The notes beneath the pieces were generated by a model. The model worked only from the letters and a program-made list of their open reading frames with translations. It had not been told where the DNA came from and searched no databases. From Desulfonatronum lacustre DSM 10312 (lineage in GTDB: Bacteria > Desulfobacterota > Desulfovibrionia > Desulfovibrionales > Desulfonatronaceae): a stretch of 64,000 bases of DNA. This document shows positions 26,029-36,670 of this stretch, piece after piece. The stretch lies in assembly GCF_000519265.1 (NCBI RefSeq), contig NZ_KI912608.1, forward strand, positions 1,731,582-1,795,581. The letters run 5' to 3'. Positions within the stretch are counted from its first letter, which is position 1. Each line of letters begins with the position of its first letter. Position numbers and translations under genes: made by a program.

Positions 26029-28473
26029 TCACTCCCTCCCCAGCGCCTCCCGCACCGCGGCCTCCAGTTCCTTCAACTGATACGGCTTGCCGATGAAGCC
26101 CGCTGCCCCGGATTTTAGGCTTTCCCTAGCCTGACCGTTGGCCGAATAGCCGCTGGAGATAAGCACCCGAACAGCCGGGTCGAGGCGGAGCAGTTCCTGG
26201 AGGCATTTGTGGCCGCCCATGCCGGGCATGTTCAGGTCCAGCAGGACCAGGTCGATGGTTTGGCCGTGCTCCTGGTAGATATCCAGGGCTTCTTCCCCGT
26301 TGGCCGCGTGGAGCACGACATAGCCGAAGTCTTCCAGGGCCTCCTGAGTCAGCTCCCGGATTGTCGGCTCGTCGTCCACCACCAGGATGGTTCTGACGTC
26401 GTTGTCGCCGTCCATATCGGCCTTGGGCTTGGCTTCGGGTTGATGTGGCTCGCCCGACCCTTCCTCGAAGGGATCGGCGGCCGGCAGGAAAATCCGGAAC
26501 GTCGTGCCTTGGCCGGGTTCGCTGTAACAGTGAATGTAGCCGCCATGGCTTTTGACGATGCCGTAGACCGAGGCCAGCCCCAGGCCGGTGCCCTGGCCCA
26601 CTTCCTTGGTGGTGAAGAAGGGGTCGAAAGCCTGCTTGAGCGTTGCCTCGTCCATGCCGCATCCCGTGTCGGTGACCGTCAGGAGCACGTGACATCCCAC
26701 GGACGAGCCGGGATGGCTGACAACGAAATTTGAGTCCAGTTCCACATTGCTGGTTTCGATGATCAACCGACCGCCCTCGGGCATGGCGTCAACGGCATTG
26801 TTGGCCAGGTTGAGCAGGATCTGTTCCATCAGCACCGGGTCGCCGGATATCGGACGGACCGCCGGATTAAGGCGCAGTTCCAAGGCGATCATCTTGGGAA
26901 TGGTCCGCTCCAGCATCTGGGCCGCCTCGCGAACTTCCTGGTTCAGATCGACCGGCTCCTTGCCGGATTCAGCCTTGCGACTGAAGAGCAGAAGCTGTTG
27001 GACAAGCCTGGCTGCCCGGTCCAGGGACTTGGTGACGGATTCCATCCGGGCCGCACTTTGGGAGTCGCTGGATACGCTCCGGATCAATAACTCGATATTG
27101 CCGCGCATCACATGGAGCAGATTGTTGAAGTCGTGGGCCACGCCCCCGGCCAGAATGCCCACGGATTCCATCTTCTGGGCCTGAAGCAACTGGGCCTGGA
27201 TCTTGGCTTTCTGGGCCAGAACCATGTTTGATTTCGCGCCGATCTCGCGCAACTCGGCGATGCGCAGCGCGTTCAGATCCACCGGCGTATCCTCGCCGCT
27301 TTCGCTGCGGGAGACGATCAGATCCAATTCACGAGAGAACCAGGCGGCCATGCGATGGCTGACCAGCAGCACCAGCATTGCCGTAACGCAAAGAGCGATT
27401 CCGGCAATCAGGACATTGACGACCAGACGTTGGTTCATGCCCGCCTGCACTTCGGCCAACCGCGCTTCGATATCCTCAATGTACACGCCTGTCCCCAACA
27501 CCCAGCCCCAGTCGTCCACGGACCGGACAAAGCTGAGCTTCTTGGCCGGTTCGCCTGTGCGCGGATCAATGGTGGCCACATATTCCAGGAACCCACCGCC
27601 GGGCTGTCGGCCGACGCGATCCAGCTCCTGCACCAGTTTCATGCCGGACGCGTCCAGCAGTTCCCAGCGGTTCCGGCCGATGTTCTCCTTATTGACATGA
27701 TTGAGGCAGACACCCTCCCGCGTGTGATTGAATATATATCCGACCTCTCCGTAGCGGACGGCGGCAATACGCCTGATCATGGCCTCCTGGGTTTGAGCTT
27801 CGACATCCTCCACGTATTCCCCAACGCCGATCACCCAGTTGTACGGCTCGAACAACTGAAGGTAGGCAATTTTCTTCCGCCCCAGCTGCCGGTGGTAACG
27901 CTCGTCGATCTCTGGTTTGCTCCAGTAATAGTCGACAAACCCGCCTCGCGAATCGGACAAGGCCGCGGCGACGAAACTCTGGATCAGCAATTGCCCTTGG
28001 CTGTCCACAAGATCGGTGTCGTCCCCCCCAATGGACCCTTCACGAAAAGGGTGGGCCACGAGAATATGGTCCGTGTCGTGAATCCAATAGTAGCCGCGGC
28101 CATTAAAAAAACGCAGCGGCATCAAGGCGTCGATGATCAGTTGCCTGACCTCGGCCTCGTCGCGCGACCCGCTTTCCCGGGCATGGATCGCCGTGGCGAT
28201 GTCAATGGCCACGCGGACCTTTTCAAGAATATTCCGCTTCAGCCGATCCTCGACTTCGGCCTGATGAAAGGCTATTTCTTCAACCAGTTGCTGGACAATG
28301 GCCCGGACCTCGGCCTTGCGCAGGGCGAAATGGTCTTCATGGATGCGCTGCATCGTCTCGAGCTGATACTGGTGCTCGCGCTTGATCCAGAAGTAGCCCA
28401 CGACCGTGCCGGAGAGCAGCAGGATGGCGACGACCACGACCTGGAAAACCTTTTTGTAGCTGTATGTTTTCAT
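26029..28473 (-). CDS. Double-Cache hybrid histidine kinase with C-terminal receiver
   Basis: The protein (814 residues from ATG 28473) has membrane helices at about 10-29 and 335-360. These flank two Cache-type repeats, each with a GYxW/GYIF motif (FNGRGYYWIHDTDHILVAHP and GEVGYIFNHTREG) and KSFVR/YVEDVEAQ-like ends. A HisKA domain follows (AGGVAHDFNNLLHVMRGNIELL), then an HATPase ([32 protein letters not shown]) and a receiver (DDEPTIREL, DLNMPG). A start at 28602 would add a Pro/Arg-rich leader. The periplasmic Cache pair implies an external small-molecule ligand. No separate regulator is obvious. Confidence 0.93.
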   Translation of the reverse strand: MKTYSYKKVFQVVVVAILLLSGTVVGYFWIKREHQYQLETMQRIHEDHFALRKAEVRAIVQQLVEEIAFHQAEVEDRLKRNILEKVRVAIDIATAIHARESGSRDEAEVRQLIIDALMPLRFFNGRGYYWIHDTDHILVAHPFREGSIGGDDTDLVDSQGQLLIQSFVAAALSDSRGGFVDYYWSKPEIDERYHRQLGRKKIAYLQLFEPYNWVIGVGEYVEDVEAQTQEAMIRRIAAVRYGEVGYIFNHTREGVCLNHVNKENIGRNRWELLDASGMKLVQELDRVGRQPGGGFLEYVATIDPRTGEPAKKLSFVRSVDDWGWVLGTGVYIEDIEARLAEVQAGMNQRLVVNVLIAGIALCVTAMLVLLVSHRMAAWFSRELDLIVSRSESGEDTPVDLNALRIAELREIGAKSNMVLAQKAKIQAQLLQAQKMESVGILAGGVAHDFNNLLHVMRGNIELLIRSVSSDSQSAARMESVTKSLDRAARLVQQLLLFSRKAESGKEPVDLNQEVREAAQMLERTIPKMIALELRLNPAVRPISGDPVLMEQILLNLANNAVDAMPEGGRLIIETSNVELDSNFVVSHPGSSVGCHVLLTVTDTGCGMDEATLKQAFDPFFTTKEVGQGTGLGLASVYGIVKSHGGYIHCYSEPGQGTTFRIFLPAADPFEEGSGEPHQPEAKPKADMDGDNDVRTILVVDDEPTIRELTQEALEDFGYVVLHAANGEEALDIYQEHGQTIDLVLLDLNMPGMGGHKCLQELLRLDPAVRVLISSGYSANGQARESLKSGAAGFIGKPYQLKELEAAVREALGRE

Positions 28474-28505
28474 GGAGGTATGGGTTGGTTCAGGGTTCAG
28501 CTCCC

Positions 28506-30158
28506 TCAGGCCTCCGGCAACGTGAAATACACCGTCGTACCGTGGCCGGGGAGGCTTTCCAGCCGGATTCGGCCTCCGTGCTTTTCGATAAACTGCTTGC
28601 ACAGCACAAGCCCCAGGCCGGTTCCCTTTTCGCCATCCGTTCCCAGCTGTCGTTTTCCTTTTTCCAGGGTGAAAATGGAGGACAGCACCTGCTCGCTCAT
28701 ACCTATGCCGTTGTCCTGAATCGCCATGGTCACTTTCCGGTCCGCTAGCCGGGCCGTGATGGCGATCTCGCCTCGGCGGGGGGTAAACTTGACGGCATTG
28801 AAGAGAACGTTCCGGATCACGGTCTTGATCATGGGCTGATCAACCAGAACGGTCAGCCCCGGAGGAATGTCCACGCGAAGGGAAATTTCCTTGCCCTTGG
28901 CCAGATCCTTGGCCGTGGACAACCCCATGTGCAGCAGGTTGTCCAGGCTGGTCGGCGTGGGTTCGAAATCGATCCCTCCCTGGCTCATCCGAGCCCATTG
29001 CAGCAGGTCTTCCAGGAGGTTGAAGGTGTTTCGGGCGTTCTTGTGCAGGGCGGTGGCAAGGAACCCGAAATCCCGCTCGGAAAAGATCTCCGGTTCCCGG
29101 GCCAGCATTTCCGTCGAGACCAAGAGGCCGGACATGGGGGATTTCAGGTCATGGGCAATGATGGCGAAGAGCATGTCTTTTTCCGCAATCGCCTGCTGCA
29201 ATTGTTCATTGATCTGTACGATTTCTTGTTCCGCCAGTTTGCGTTGGGTAATGTCGCGCACCGCGGCAACCCTCAGGGTTTCATCCCGGGTTATGAAATC
29301 TCGCGCTTCCAGCTCGGCGTAAAAAACCTCTCCGCTCTTTTTGACGGCCCGGACCGTGTAGGGCCGGGCATACTCCTTGACGATGTTGGACCTGACAATG
29401 TCCCGATCCTCCTCATGAATGAGCAGCTCCAGGATGTTCACCCCCAAAAGTTCATCCCGTTCATAGCCGAACAACCTGCTCAACGAGGGATTCAAGTCCC
29501 TGGCCACTCCATTTTTGTGGATGACGATCCCTTCCAGGGTCACATCGGAGAGCAACCGGTAGCGCTCCTCACTTTCGCGGCGCGCCGCCTCAGCCCGGAC
29601 CTGCTCACTGATGTCGGTGAGGATGAGCAGCAGATGCCGCCGGGCGTCATGAGCCGGCTGGTCCTGGCTTTCCTTTTCCATTCTCCCGACGCACCGCACG
29701 GTTGGACCGCCGTTTTGGCCATGCAGCCGGAAATCCAAATGCTTTCCCTGGGGATTCTTGAAAAAGGCCTTGAACCGTCCATAAAAAGCCGAGCGTTCCG
29801 TGGGATCAATACAGTCGGCCAGGGCCTTTCCGGACAGGTACGCGGGCTCCCGCCCGACCATCCCGGCAAAGGTCTCATTGGTCTGGACGATGATCCCGGT
29901 TTCATCAATGGTCAAATACCCGACCGGCGCATCGTTAAAGAGCCTGGCGTATCTATCCCTGACCAGTTCCAACTGCTTCTGGGTTTCGCGCAATTCCTCG
30001 TTTTGGATTTCCAGTTCGATCTGATGAACCTGATAATCATGGATCAAGTCCTTGATCTCCGGCCCGGAGAGCTTGTCAACCGGCTGGGATGCCTTTTCCA
30101 GGCGCGCCTCAGCCTGGGTGCGCAAACGTCGCAGCCTTTCGTCAAAACCATCACGCAT
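28506..30158 (-). CDS. PAS-domain histidine kinase
   Basis: The protein (550 residues from ATG 30158) lacks membrane segments. An N-terminal coiled segment (LSGPEIKDLIHDYQVHQIELEIQNEELRETQ) is followed by two PAS domains (about 60-175 and 200-315). The HisKA domain has AIIAHDLKSPMSGLLVSTEML, and the HATPase has NVLFNAVKFTPRRGE, DNGIGM and GTGLGLVLCKQFI. The start overlaps the stop of the CheB-CheR gene by eight bases with AAAGGAAC upstream, so the two proteins are co-translated and probably work together. An upstream extension to 30398 is only the overlap with that gene. Confidence 0.92.
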   Translation of the reverse strand: MRDGFDERLRRLRTQAEARLEKASQPVDKLSGPEIKDLIHDYQVHQIELEIQNEELRETQKQLELVRDRYARLFNDAPVGYLTIDETGIIVQTNETFAGMVGREPAYLSGKALADCIDPTERSAFYGRFKAFFKNPQGKHLDFRLHGQNGGPTVRCVGRMEKESQDQPAHDARRHLLLILTDISEQVRAEAARRESEERYRLLSDVTLEGIVIHKNGVARDLNPSLSRLFGYERDELLGVNILELLIHEEDRDIVRSNIVKEYARPYTVRAVKKSGEVFYAELEARDFITRDETLRVAAVRDITQRKLAEQEIVQINEQLQQAIAEKDMLFAIIAHDLKSPMSGLLVSTEMLAREPEIFSERDFGFLATALHKNARNTFNLLEDLLQWARMSQGGIDFEPTPTSLDNLLHMGLSTAKDLAKGKEISLRVDIPPGLTVLVDQPMIKTVIRNVLFNAVKFTPRRGEIAITARLADRKVTMAIQDNGIGMSEQVLSSIFTLEKGKRQLGTDGEKGTGLGLVLCKQFIEKHGGRIRLESLPGHGTTVYFTLPEA

Positions 30159-33100
30159 GTTCCTTTCCCCCGACGAGTTGGGTCTTCTCACCCTCGAGTC
30201 TTTTGCGCTCCGTAATCTCAAAGGCGCTCTCCAGCCTGACCATCCTGCCGTCCGTCCACTGAATGGCCCTGTCAAAGCAGTGGTACCATTTTCCCGTCTT
30301 CTCGTTGAAAAACTCCCAGGAGTGAACCCCGGTCGGACTGCCCTGGGCGTCCAGAAGCTTATGGTTGGTGCAGAAATCACAGGGTCCTTGTTGATCATCC
30401 TGGAGGACGCTCCAACACTTTCTACCGATCGCGTCGCCGAAATCCCCTTGACCGTACCTGTTGATGAACAGAATCTCGTGGGTCTCCATGTCCGCGACGT
30501 AGATCAGGGCATTGATGCTGTCCAAAACCGTCACCAACCGTTGCTGCGCGGACCGGGCCTGTTCTTCCGCCAGTTTGCGATCCGTGATGTCCGCGAAGAT
30601 GCAGGCAAATTGACGCGGAGCAGGTCGGAAAGCCGAGACCTGGAAATACTTGTCCAATTCCTTGGTATAATTTTCAAATGTAACCGACTCCCCGGTCTTG
30701 GCCACCTGTCCATAGGTCTCGATCCAGTGCTTTTCCGTGGCCGGAAGAACGTCACGGACAGTCCTGCCGACAATCTGTTCGCCCTTGAGCCCGGTCATTT
30801 TCTCAAAGGCGGGGTTCACGGCAAGAAATCGATAGTCCACGGGATCACCCAGAGGGTCGCGGATGATCTCATGCACCGCGAAGCCGTTGAGCATTTTGTT
30901 GAACAAGGTTTGGTAATCCTGCTCCGCCTTGCGCTTTTCCGTGATGTCTTCAAATGTTGCATAGACCTGAAAGGGTGTTGCTTCGCCGGGCTGAAAAAGC
31001 GGCGTCGCGGTAATGACCAGCCAGATGTGCGCGTTCTTGTCCGGGTGAAAGACGCCCCGGATCACGGGCCCCAGCTTTTGCCCCGTGCGCAGGGCGATCA
31101 TGGCCGGATGATCCGTCCCCGGCACCTCGTCGCCGTCCTCAAGAATCATTCGCCAGCGCGGATCCATGGACGTCTTGCCCAGCATCTGTTCCAGGGTCAG
31201 GCCAAGAATCTGCTCGGCCGCGGGATTGGCTGAGATAATCGCGCCATCCACGGAGTGATAGACCACCCCCTGGGACATGGTTTCAAAGAGCCGGCGATGC
31301 TTGGCTTCGCTGGATCGCAGAGCGTCTTCGGCCTCCTTGATTTTGGTGATGTCCACAAAGGAGATCAGCGTTCCGGAAATAACCTCCGGGCCCACGACAT
31401 AGGGAATGACCCGCATCAGATGCCACCGCCCACCCCCGGCGCGAACCTCGTGCTCTTCCAGCCTGCCGTGGCCTTGCACCGCCTCGATGATCCGCACCGG
31501 ATCGACTTCCTCCAGGTTATGGGAAATGTGGGTCAGCGGGCGCCCGATGTCGCTCTCCAAAATTTTAAAAATATTGGAAATTTTGGGTGAAAACCGTCGG
31601 ATTTCCATGTTCTCGTCCAGCAGGAGCTGTCCGATCTGGCTGGCACTCAGCAGGTTGTCGACATCATTATGCAATTCGCTCAGTTCCATGATCTTGGACT
31701 GGTATTCGGAATTCACCGTATACAGCTCTTCGTTGGTGGACTGCAGCTCCTCATTGGTGGACTGCAATTCCTCATTGCTCGCCAGCAGCTCTTCATTGGT
31801 GGCCTGCAGCTCCTCGTTGGACGTCTCCAATTCTTCCACCGTGGCCTGGAGGTTTTCCCGGGTGAATTGCAGTTCCTGCTCCAGATCGCTGATGCGCTGT
31901 TCGGCCTCGTGAGAGACGTCATAGGTCTGTGTGGTCTGCGCCGCATCCGGGGTGGCCGGCTTTCTGACCTCGTTCAGAAAAACGGCCACCAGTGGCTCCT
32001 GGCCTTTTATTTGGGGCAAAGGCTTGATGCGCAAATCCACCATCCTGAATCCATCCTGGTGGCGCAGCCTGATGTTCGAAAAGCGCAACGCCTCCTGCTT
32101 GCGAAAAACCTTTTGAATGCCCGTGGACAAGGGAATGGCCAGATCCTTGGCCGCCATCTTGGAAATATCCGTGGACAGCCTGCCCGAGGGCAGCTTGAAG
32201 TAGCCTTCGGTCTCGCCGATAATATGCAAGACCTCCATCTGCTCATTCACGATAACGGCCAGGTGATCCAGGTCTTCGCTGAGCGCCTCGATGAACCGTT
32301 CCAGAACACGGTCCTCGCCGCGCTGATCCCGACGCACACCGGCAAAAGGCCTTCCGGCTTCCCGATAGTTGCGGCTCGGAACCTGGGGGAGTTCACTGGA
32401 ATCCTTGATGTGCCTGAGTCGCCCCCGGGTCCGATACACTTTGCGCTTTTGATCCACATTTTCAAAATAGTCGCCCATGTCGCCGATGGTCTCGCTGGTG
32501 CCCAAAACCAGCAATCCACGCAGGTTGAGAGAAAAATTGAAAAACTCGAAAACCTTGCGCTGCAAGACCGGCTGAAAATAGATGAGCAGATTGCGGCAGG
32601 AGATCAGATCAATATTGGTAAAGGGAGGATCCTTGATCAGGTTGTGCTGGGCAAAGACGACCATTTCCCGAATCTCCCGGGAAATCTGATAACTGTCCTT
32701 CCTCTTGTAGAAATACTTGATCATCAGGTCTTCCGGAACATCCGCGACAATGCTTTCCGGGTAGACGCCGTTGGCCGCGAACTGCACGGCGTTGCGGTCG
32801 ATGTCCGTGGCGAATATCTTCAATTCACGGTTCACTCCGGACTCCAGCATGTATTCCTTGGCCAGGATGGCCAGGGTATACGCCTCCTCGCCCGTGGAAC
32901 ACCCGGCGACCCAGAACCTGCTTTCCCGATTCGCGGCCCTGTCCAGGACGTCGGGCAAACACTCCTGCCGCACAAAGTCGAAAACATCCCGGTCCCGAAA
33001 AAAGCGGGTCACGCCGATGAGCAGTTCCCGGAACAAAGTGGCCGCCTCGGCAGGATAACTCTGCATATAGGCCACATATTCCTTGATTTCGTCGATCCGG

Positions 33101-33894
33101 TTGATGGACATCCGCCGTTCGATCCGCCGGGTCACCGTGCTGGGCTTGTAATAGGTGAAATCCACCTTGAACTTCTCACGCAGGATGGAAAAAATGCGCG
33201 CCAGGGCGTCCTCGTCGCTGATCACGGTTTCGGAGCGCTCCGCCTTCACCACAAAGGGGTGCTTGGCATAGGACAGCAGGCGTTCGGGCATCTCGTCCGG
33301 CGGCAGGATAAAATCCACTAGGCCGGTGGAAACGGCCGCCCTGGGCATGCTGTCGAACTTGGCCGAATCTTCGCTTTGCACCATGGCCATGCCGCCGAAT
33401 TCCTTGATGACCCGGACCCCGCGCATCCCGTCGCTGCCTGATCCCGAAAGAATCACGGCCACGGCCTTTTCCCCCTGATCCTCGGCCAGAGAGCGCAGGA
33501 AAATGTCAATGGGCAGGTTGATGATTCCCCGGACGTGCTCCTGGTCATTCAAGAGCAGCTTGCCATGAAAAATGGTCAGGTTTTTCTTGGGCGGGATCAA
33601 ATAGACATTGTTGGGCAGAACCACCATCCCGTCCTCAGCCCGGTGGACCGGCATCGCGGTTTTCTTGGACAGGATTTCCACCATCAGGCTCTTGTAATCC
33701 GGTGAAAGGTGCTGGATGACCACGAAGGCCAGCCCGCTGTCCGGGGCCATGCCGGTAAAAAAGGACTCAATGGCCTCCAACCCGCCCGCGGACGCCCCCA
33801 CCGCGACATACAGGGAAGGAACCGCGGAGGCCGGAGTGGGAGGCGATTGGCCTGAGTTTTTTTTTTTGGATGGAGTGGAATGTTTCCTGGGCAT
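30151..33894 (-). CDS. CheB-CheR-PAS fusion protein
   Basis: The protein (1247 residues from ATG 33894) carries a CheB methylesterase domain (about 28-215) with catalytic GASAGGLEAIE, VIQHLSPDYKSLM and SGSGSDGMRG. A CheR methyltransferase (about 230-500) has LLIGVTRFFRD and VAGCSTGEEAYTLA. Next come a PAS-like region, a coiled coil of ELQSTNEEL-type heptads (about 690-770) and three more PAS domains. There is no kinase domain; the coupled gene downstream supplies one. It likely adjusts receptor methylation and senses signals through PAS. An A11 run at codons 10-13 could cause slippage. GAGG precedes the ATG. Confidence 0.95.
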   Translation of the reverse strand: MPRKHSTPSKKKNSGQSPPTPASAVPSLYVAVGASAGGLEAIESFFTGMAPDSGLAFVVIQHLSPDYKSLMVEILSKKTAMPVHRAEDGMVVLPNNVYLIPPKKNLTIFHGKLLLNDQEHVRGIINLPIDIFLRSLAEDQGEKAVAVILSGSGSDGMRGVRVIKEFGGMAMVQSEDSAKFDSMPRAAVSTGLVDFILPPDEMPERLLSYAKHPFVVKAERSETVISDEDALARIFSILREKFKVDFTYYKPSTVTRRIERRMSINRIDEIKEYVAYMQSYPAEAATLFRELLIGVTRFFRDRDVFDFVRQECLPDVLDRAANRESRFWVAGCSTGEEAYTLAILAKEYMLESGVNRELKIFATDIDRNAVQFAANGVYPESIVADVPEDLMIKYFYKRKDSYQISREIREMVVFAQHNLIKDPPFTNIDLISCRNLLIYFQPVLQRKVFEFFNFSLNLRGLLVLGTSETIGDMGDYFENVDQKRKVYRTRGRLRHIKDSSELPQVPSRNYREAGRPFAGVRRDQRGEDRVLERFIEALSEDLDHLAVIVNEQMEVLHIIGETEGYFKLPSGRLSTDISKMAAKDLAIPLSTGIQKVFRKQEALRFSNIRLRHQDGFRMVDLRIKPLPQIKGQEPLVAVFLNEVRKPATPDAAQTTQTYDVSHEAEQRISDLEQELQFTRENLQATVEELETSNEELQATNEELLASNEELQSTNEELQSTNEELYTVNSEYQSKIMELSELHNDVDNLLSASQIGQLLLDENMEIRRFSPKISNIFKILESDIGRPLTHISHNLEEVDPVRIIEAVQGHGRLEEHEVRAGGGRWHLMRVIPYVVGPEVISGTLISFVDITKIKEAEDALRSSEAKHRRLFETMSQGVVYHSVDGAIISANPAAEQILGLTLEQMLGKTSMDPRWRMILEDGDEVPGTDHPAMIALRTGQKLGPVIRGVFHPDKNAHIWLVITATPLFQPGEATPFQVYATFEDITEKRKAEQDYQTLFNKMLNGFAVHEIIRDPLGDPVDYRFLAVNPAFEKMTGLKGEQIVGRTVRDVLPATEKHWIETYGQVAKTGESVTFENYTKELDKYFQVSAFRPAPRQFACIFADITDRKLAEEQARSAQQRLVTVLDSINALIYVADMETHEILFINRYGQGDFGDAIGRKCWSVLQDDQQGPCDFCTNHKLLDAQGSPTGVHSWEFFNEKTGKWYHCFDRAIQWTDGRMVRLESAFEITERKRLEGEKTQLVGGKEHA
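33857..33867 (-). repeat. A11 homopolymer near the 5' end of the CheB-CheR gene
   Basis: The coding strand has eleven consecutive A (plus strand T, 33857-33867) at codons 10-13, encoding Lys-Lys-Lys-Asn just before the CheB domain. A one-base change in length would shift the frame near the start of a 1247-residue protein. Confidence 0.9.
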
Positions 33895-33931
33895 ATCAGT
33901 ACCTCTGTTGAGAGGGTTTACGGTTATTGTT

Positions 33932-33969
33932 GGTTCACGGTTCACGGTTCAGTGGTTCACGGTTCTTTG
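33932..33969. repeat. GGTTCAC short tandem repeat upstream of the CheB-CheR gene
   Basis: Units run GGTTCAC, GGTTCAC, GGTTCAGT, GGTTCAC, GGTTCTTTGGTTGG. This is the same family as the arrays at 15215-15250, 43153-43335 and 48105-48157. It lies in the 136-base gap between the kinase stop at 34031 and the CheB-CheR start. Confidence 0.85.
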
Positions 33970-34030
33970 GTTGGTTGAAAAGGGTTCTGAAATCCTTTCA
34001 GGGAGATTGAACAACAACATCTCACGACAA

Positions 34031-36670
34031 CTACAGGCCGTCCGAAAGATTGGAGGGCACCTTGAAGGGCAGAACGACATGCACGGCGGTGCCTTGGCCG
34101 ACGGTGCTTTCAACATGGATGTTGCCGTTCATCAGTTCCACCAATCGACGCACGATGGCCAGGCCCAGTCCCGCGCCCTGGTACGAGCGGGTGTAGGAGC
34201 CGTCCGCCTGGACAAAGGGCTTGAACATGTCGTCCAGTTTCTCCTCCGGGATGCCGATGCCCGTGTCCGTGACCGAGAATGACACACGGATTCCCTGCCC
34301 CTCGGGCGTGAAGAGAGACGTCATCTGTATCCGTACGGAGCCTTTGTCGGTGAATTTCAGGGCGTTGCCCACCAAATTGAACAACACCTGTCGGCTCCGG
34401 GCCTCGTCTCCGATCAGCTTGGCGGGGATGGCCGGATCAATGTCGCATTTCAGTTCGAGTCCCTTGTCCCTGGCCATGACCGTGAACAGGTCCGTGACCG
34501 ATTGACCAAGCTCGCTGACTTCGAATTCGGCTTCGTAGAGCGCCATCATCCCTGCCTCGACCCGGGACAGGTCCAGGATATCCGAGAGCAGGCGGGTCAA
34601 CCTGTTGACCGAGGTGACGGCCAATTGGACGTATTTGCCCTGATTGGGGTCCAGATCCGTGGTTTCCAGGAGCTGCATCATGCCCATGATCCCGTTCAGC
34701 GGGGTGCGGATTTCGTGGGACATATTGGCCAGAAACGCGGATTTAGCCTGGTTGGCCGCATCGGCCTGCTCCTTGGCCGCCAGCAATGCCGCTTCGGCCT
34801 GCTTGCGGTCGGTGATGTCCGAAAAAATGGAAGCGAACTGACCGGTTGTCGGGCTGAATGCCGTAACCACGAAATGCTTTTGAAGTTCAGCGGCATAATT
34901 GTCAAAGACCGCAGGCTCCCCGGTCAAGGCCACCCTCCCGAAGATCTCGATCCAGGATCGCTCCGTGCCTGGAAGGACTTCCAGCACGGTTTTGCCGATG
35001 AGGTCCTCTCCACGCAGCCCGGTGGCCCTTTCGAAAGCAGGGTTTACGGCCAGAAACCGATAGTCCGTCGGCTCACCGGACTCGTTGCAGATGATTTCAT
35101 GCAGGGCAAACCCGTCCAGCATTTCGCGAAACAGCGTCTGGTATTGTTCCTCCGCCCATTTCCGATCAGATATGTCCTCAAAAATGGCATAAACTTGAAA
35201 TGGTTTTGATGTATCCGGCAGGAACAAAGGAATAGCGGTTATCGTCAACCAAATATGGACATTTTTTTCTGAATGAAACACCCCCCGCGTCACCGGTCCC
35301 GCGGTTTCACCCGTTCTCAGGGCGATCATGGCCGGGTGATCCGAGCCCACGACTTCTGAACCGTCTTCCAGGATCATCCTCCAGCGCGGATCCATTGACG
35401 TCTTTCCGCTCATTTGGTCGAACGTGAGCCCAAGAATCTTCTCGGCGGCCGGATTGGCGGAAATGATTGCGCCGTCGGCCGCATGATAAACCACCCCCTG
35501 GGTCATGGTTTCGAACAGTCGGCGATACTTTTCCTCGCTTTTCCGCAACTTCTCCTCAACACGCTTGCGCACTGCCAGTACGGACAAGAGCGCCGCAATG
35601 CACACGCCCATGAAGGCGATCACCGCCGATACGAGCCAGATCAACGCCTTGTGCCGGGCATAGAAAGTCTCGGGCAGGTTGATCACGATAGCGCCAGCGG
35701 GCAGATCCGCCACTTTCACGCCGAACCGCCGCATCTGCTGGTAATCGAACATGGGCATGTTCGGACTTTCCATGATCACCGGCAGGTGGTCCGGGTGCCG
35801 GCCGGCAAGGAGCTGGGCCGCCAGTTCCCCGGCCGCTCGGCCCTGCTCACGGGCACTGACCAGAAACCCACCCAGAGCGCCCAGCCCCATGTCGAAATCC
35901 CAGAAAGTCAGCACCGGCGCCGGGGATTCACGAGAAATAATATGCATGCTTTCCGACACGGAAAGATAGCCGCCCCGGCCATCCAGGAGGTTGTTCAACC
36001 GCAGGACAAGGCTGTTCCGGGGCAAGGCCCGCAGCACCTCCGGAGCCTCCTGGCCCGTCAGGTCCAGCAGCTCCCGCAAGTCCACCCGGGAGGCGAACTG
36101 GTCTGTCACGGCCCGGTACAGTCCCAGATTGGCCCGGCCCACGGCGGAATGCTCGTCCACCAGGGCAAAGATATGGCTGGTTTTGGGAAAGAGCCGCAGC
36201 GCCAGCTCCAGGTTCCGGGCGATGCTGATTTCCTCGTTGACCCCGGTAATGTTGGACTGCCCGGCAATACGCTCCGGGGTAAAGCTGTTGACCCCGGCAA
36301 AGACCACGGGCACGCGGGGAAACAGTGCCGCACGGACCCGGAACAGGAAATCCAGGGCGTCGTCGTCCGAGACAATAAGCAAATCCTGGGGCTTGCCACG
36401 GTACTTCCGCCAGAGAAAGGAGGTCACCCACTGTTGATATGCCTCCCCCGCATTCCGCCGCAGATCCAAATGCTCGATAGCCAGGTCCACATGCTCCATG
36501 CCCCCCAAAACATCCCGCACCCCCTGGACAATGCCGTCGTTCCAGGCATCTCCATGATGGTAGGAGGTGATCAGCAGCACCTGCTTGTGCTGCATGGCGG
36601 CCTGGGCAGCCGGGGACATCGCCAACCCGCAGCAGATCGCCGCAAGAACGCCAATAAGGACGCGGATCAT
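34031..36670 (-). CDS. Histidine kinase with periplasmic ABC-type substrate-binding domain and two PAS
   Basis: The 879-residue protein starts with a signal-like helix (about 1-24). A periplasmic domain of the ABC_sub_bind type follows (about 27-335: [46 protein letters not shown]), then a second membrane helix (about 345-368). Two PAS domains precede HisKA ([18 protein letters not shown]) and HATPase ([27 protein letters not shown]). There is no receiver. The two PAS domains are nearly copied in the CheB-CheR protein next door. The start overlaps the upstream kinase stop (ATGA), so the two kinases are coupled. It should respond to an external solute. Confidence 0.93.
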   Translation of the reverse strand: MIRVLIGVLAAICCGLAMSPAAQAAMQHKQVLLITSYHHGDAWNDGIVQGVRDVLGGMEHVDLAIEHLDLRRNAGEAYQQWVTSFLWRKYRGKPQDLLIVSDDDALDFLFRVRAALFPRVPVVFAGVNSFTPERIAGQSNITGVNEEISIARNLELALRLFPKTSHIFALVDEHSAVGRANLGLYRAVTDQFASRVDLRELLDLTGQEAPEVLRALPRNSLVLRLNNLLDGRGGYLSVSESMHIISRESPAPVLTFWDFDMGLGALGGFLVSAREQGRAAGELAAQLLAGRHPDHLPVIMESPNMPMFDYQQMRRFGVKVADLPAGAIVINLPETFYARHKALIWLVSAVIAFMGVCIAALLSVLAVRKRVEEKLRKSEEKYRRLFETMTQGVVYHAADGAIISANPAAEKILGLTFDQMSGKTSMDPRWRMILEDGSEVVGSDHPAMIALRTGETAGPVTRGVFHSEKNVHIWLTITAIPLFLPDTSKPFQVYAIFEDISDRKWAEEQYQTLFREMLDGFALHEIICNESGEPTDYRFLAVNPAFERATGLRGEDLIGKTVLEVLPGTERSWIEIFGRVALTGEPAVFDNYAAELQKHFVVTAFSPTTGQFASIFSDITDRKQAEAALLAAKEQADAANQAKSAFLANMSHEIRTPLNGIMGMMQLLETTDLDPNQGKYVQLAVTSVNRLTRLLSDILDLSRVEAGMMALYEAEFEVSELGQSVTDLFTVMARDKGLELKCDIDPAIPAKLIGDEARSRQVLFNLVGNALKFTDKGSVRIQMTSLFTPEGQGIRVSFSVTDTGIGIPEEKLDDMFKPFVQADGSYTRSYQGAGLGLAIVRRLVELMNGNIHVESTVGQGTAVHVVLPFKVPSNLSDGL

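Noticed and set aside
23721-26096. 791-codon plus-strand open frame opposite the four-PAS kinase
   Set aside because: No domain pattern; the opposite strand encodes an intact kinase with all catalytic boxes.
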